From Hoeflea sp. (GTDB taxonomy: Bacteria > Pseudomonadota > Alphaproteobacteria > Rhizobiales > Rhizobiaceae), in NCBI GenBank assembly GCA_020637795.1, contig JACKJT010000006.1, positions 1-8,170 on the forward strand: a stretch of 8,170 bases of DNA, read 5' to 3'. The position numbers were made by a program, and so were the translations under genes. The notes beneath the pieces were generated by a model. The model did no database searches, had not been told where the DNA came from, and was given only the letters and a program-made list of their open reading frames with translations. Shown here piece after piece: positions 6,221 to 8,170 of the stretch (position 1 is its first letter; each line of letters opens with the position of its first letter).

Positions 6221-8067
6221 GCCGCATCTCCTGCAATCGTGTTGGTCATGGCGGTGCCTTCCTTCCGCGCATAGCCGCGCGGCGTGTAGACCCAGGTCCG
6301 GCCGTCACCGGTCATCACCGTCGAGGAGTTGGACGAGCCGACCACCACCACGGTCAGCATGTCGACATCATCGACATTGAGGGAGCCCAGCGGCACTATA
6401 CGGATCAACTCGCCCTCGCGGCCGAGATTGGTGGCGAGGATAACCGGCGTCGAGGCCGGGCGATGTTCGAGCAGCCTGTCGCGCGCCCAGGCCAGCTGCG
6501 TCCGCCGCTTCTTCGACACCGGATTGTAAAACGCGATGACGAAATCCCCTTCGCCCGCCGCCGTCACCCGGCGCTTGATGTCTTCCCACGGCGTCAACAG
6601 ATCCGACAGCGAGATGGTGCAGAAATCATGGCCCAGCGGCGCGCCGGCGCGGGCTGCCGCAGCCTGCAGTGCCGAGATGCCGGGCGACACCGCGATTTCG
6701 ATCCGCCGCGCCTCCGGCGTCAACCCCTCCGGCCCCTCGGCCTTGTCGAGCAGTTCGAACACCAGCGTCGCCATCGCGTAGATGCCGGCGTCGCCGGAAC
6801 AGACCAGCGCCACCGATTTTCCCTCGCCCGCCAGTTCCATGGCATGGCGCACCCGCGCCTCTTCCTTGCCGAGATCGAAATCGTGCCGCGCCTTACCCTC
6901 GGCCAGCGGCCCGAGCAGATCGAGATAGAGCGAGTAGCCGACCAGATCGGTCGAGGCCGAAACCATCGAAGACACCTCCGGCGAGCGCCAGCCGTCAGAC
7001 CCCGGTCCGATGCCGACCACCATCAGCCTGCCGCGCGCCCGTCCCGGCAGAGTCGCCTCGGTGAACGGCACTGGCGCCTGGGCAATCGCGCAAGTGGCGC
7101 GGCGGCTCTTGCGTTTCTCCGCGATCAGTTCGCCGGTCACACCGACGGCGGCCAGTGCCGCGCCCTCGGCTACACCATGGCAACCAACCTCGGCGAAAAC
7201 GATGTCCGAAGGGTTCTTCAGCCGCGACGTTTCGGCTTCCAGCGCCACCGCATCGAAGAACCGTGCGGGGCACCCGAAATGCTTCGCCACATGATGCACC
7301 GCCGTCTCGTCGGCCTTCACATCGATCGATGCCACAAGCCCGACCGAAGCCGGCGACAGACCAGCAGCAGCAAGAGTATCCAGCGCCAGCGCCAGCGCTT
7401 CATCGCCCCCGGCGCCGCGCTCGCAGCCGATGCCGAGAACCAGGTTCCTGGGATGATAGAGCAGCCCGTTTGCAGGCGGCGAAACAGCCTTGTTCGAAGC
7501 CGCCAGCACGACCTCGCCATCGTCGGCAACCGGCAGACCGCTCTGGCTCAACCATGCCGCCTCGCCTTCGATCTTCGCCGACTTGCCGGCAACCAGATCG
7601 GCCATCGCCTGCTTGGCATTTTCGGGGTTGGCCAGCACCCAGCCTTCCGGCGGCTGGTCGAGCGCGACCCCGAACTTGAGATCGCCCGCCGTGGTGATGG
7701 CGGCGAAGCCGTCAACGATGCCTGCGATCTCGCGCGCCAAATCGTTGGCCCCGTGATGCCCGCCCAGAAGCGGCACCACAACGGAACCGTCTTCAGCCAC
7801 GGCGATCACCGGAGGCTCATTGTGCTTGTCGCTGAGCTGCGGAGCCAGCAGACGGATCACCGCACCCGACGCCATCAGTGCGACGATGGTGCGGCCTTGC
7901 CGGAACAGGGTGGTCAAATGTGACCCCACGTCCGTAAAGGAAACGTCAAGGGTTTGGGTTATACGTCGGTCCAGTCCGTGCACCTCGCCGCCGGTCGCCC
8001 GGGCAATGCGCCTCGCCATCGGCAGGGCCGCTTCGGAAAGGATGATGATGGCGGGAGATGTGGTCAT
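6217..8067 (-). CDS. cobJ: CbiG-CobJ fusion: CbiG-like protein joined to precorrin-3B C17-methyltransferase
   Basis: The 616-residue product joins two proteins. Residues about 1-340 are CbiG-like: an N-terminal domain with IVALMASGAVIRLLAP (61-76) and VVPLLGGHHGANDLAREI (97-114), a linker domain, then the CbiG C-terminal/CobE domain with VLGIGCERG (210-218), IDVKADE (248-254) and EVGCHGVAEGAAL (293-305). Residues about 347-600 are CobJ, which methylates C17 and contracts the ring: LMVVGIGPGSDGWRSPE (348-364), ALVCSGDAGIYAMATLVFE (420-438), SPGISALQAAAARAGAPLGH (461-480), SLSDLLTPWE (486-495), FYNPVSKKR (513-521) and a C-terminal RTWVYTPRGY. CbiG in the anaerobic pathway opens a ring lactone and releases acetaldehyde. 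The ATG at 8067 overlaps the cobI stop (ATGA) and has GGGAG upstream. Both halves look intact, with no frameshift. Confidence 0.93.
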   Translation of the reverse strand: MTTSPAIIILSEAALPMARRIARATGGEVHGLDRRITQTLDVSFTDVGSHLTTLFRQGRTIVALMASGAVIRLLAPQLSDKHNEPPVIAVAEDGSVVVPLLGGHHGANDLAREIAGIVDGFAAITTAGDLKFGVALDQPPEGWVLANPENAKQAMADLVAGKSAKIEGEAAWLSQSGLPVADDGEVVLAASNKAVSPPANGLLYHPRNLVLGIGCERGAGGDEALALALDTLAAAGLSPASVGLVASIDVKADETAVHHVAKHFGCPARFFDAVALEAETSRLKNPSDIVFAEVGCHGVAEGAALAAVGVTGELIAEKRKSRRATCAIAQAPVPFTEATLPGRARGRLMVVGIGPGSDGWRSPEVSSMVSASTDLVGYSLYLDLLGPLAEGKARHDFDLGKEEARVRHAMELAGEGKSVALVCSGDAGIYAMATLVFELLDKAEGPEGLTPEARRIEIAVSPGISALQAAAARAGAPLGHDFCTISLSDLLTPWEDIKRRVTAAGEGDFVIAFYNPVSKKRRTQLAWARDRLLEHRPASTPVILATNLGREGELIRIVPLGSLNVDDVDMLTVVVVGSSNSSTVMTGDGRTWVYTPRGYARKEGTAMTNTIAGDAA

Positions 8068-8170
8068 GCTTTGCTCCCGGGCAGCGTCTGGATCCAGTCC
8101 TCGCCGCCCTTGTAGATCAGGATCATCGAAAAATACGGAGCCGTGTCCTCGGGGACTTCGGCAAGCGGCA
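8064..8170 (-). CDS. cobI: Precorrin-2 C20-methyltransferase, C-terminal end only
   Basis: Only the last 34 complete codons and the stop are inside the window; the gene continues past the right edge. The visible C-terminus contains PYFSMILIYKGGEDWIQ, which resembles the closing beta strand of CobI/CbiL-type methyltransferases, the enzyme that adds the C20 methyl to precorrin-2. The TGA at 8064-8066 overlaps the ATG of the cbiG-cobJ fusion, the usual position of cobI immediately before cobJ in this group. Identification rests on this short motif together with gene order, so it is good but not certain. Confidence 0.8.
   Translation of the reverse strand, partial: PLAEVPEDTAPYFSMILIYKGGEDWIQTLPGSKA

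Noticed and set aside
6463..7923. A 486-codon plus-strand open frame opposite the cbiG-cobJ fusion
   Set aside because: Same kind of antisense shadow; the opposite strand encodes well-conserved CbiG and CobJ motifs throughout.

Overview
The window is high-G+C bacterial DNA carrying a large part of a cobalamin (vitamin B12) corrin-ring biosynthesis locus. The gene set (CobA, CobB, CobI, CobJ, CobK and CobM types, CbiD in place of CobF, and a CbiG-CobJ fusion), the many ATGA start/stop overlaps and the protein sequences suggest an alphaproteobacterium, most likely of the order Hyphomicrobiales (Rhizobiales). I cannot place the genus from sequence alone.

Layout. At the left edge the start of an unidentified minus-strand gene runs out of the window (1-107). 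Next come cobB (182-1483) and cobA (1480-2325), both on the minus strand and overlapping by 4 bases. A divergent control region of about 110 bases (2326-2434) holds a perfect 8-bp inverted repeat and a plausible sigma70-type promoter for the plus-strand pair cbiD (2435-3544) and cobK (3555-4256). An AT-rich, foreign-looking segment follows (about 4257-4980). It carries a minus-strand gene for an unidentified small membrane-anchored protein (4272-4781), preceded by an overlapping short ORF in another frame (4729-4908). A plus-strand MmcQ/YjbR-family gene (5084-5434) then ends 3 bases from the convergent end of cobM. The right third is a tightly coupled minus-strand operon: cobI (only its 3' end, 8064-8170), cbiG-cobJ fusion (6217-8067), cobM (5438-6220), each joined to the next by an ATGA overlap.

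How the genes work together. CobA makes precorrin-2 from uroporphyrinogen III. CobI (C20), CobJ (C17 with ring contraction), CobM (C11) and CbiD (C1) add the later methyl groups. CobK reduces the precorrin-6A ring with NADPH. CobB then amidates side chains a and c. Steps of the oxygen-dependent route not encoded here are the C20 hydroxylase (CobG or CobZ), the C5/C15 methyltransferase-decarboxylase (CobL) and the methyl mutase (CobH). They must lie outside the window or be encoded elsewhere.

Most of the window is well-understood metabolism. The parts that deserve a second look are the AT-rich insert with its two overlapping frames, the mixed 'aerobic'/'anaerobic' gene set including the CbiG-CobJ fusion, and the inverted repeat between cobA and cbiD. 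I found no RNA gene, CRISPR array, insertion sequence or recognisable cobalamin riboswitch.
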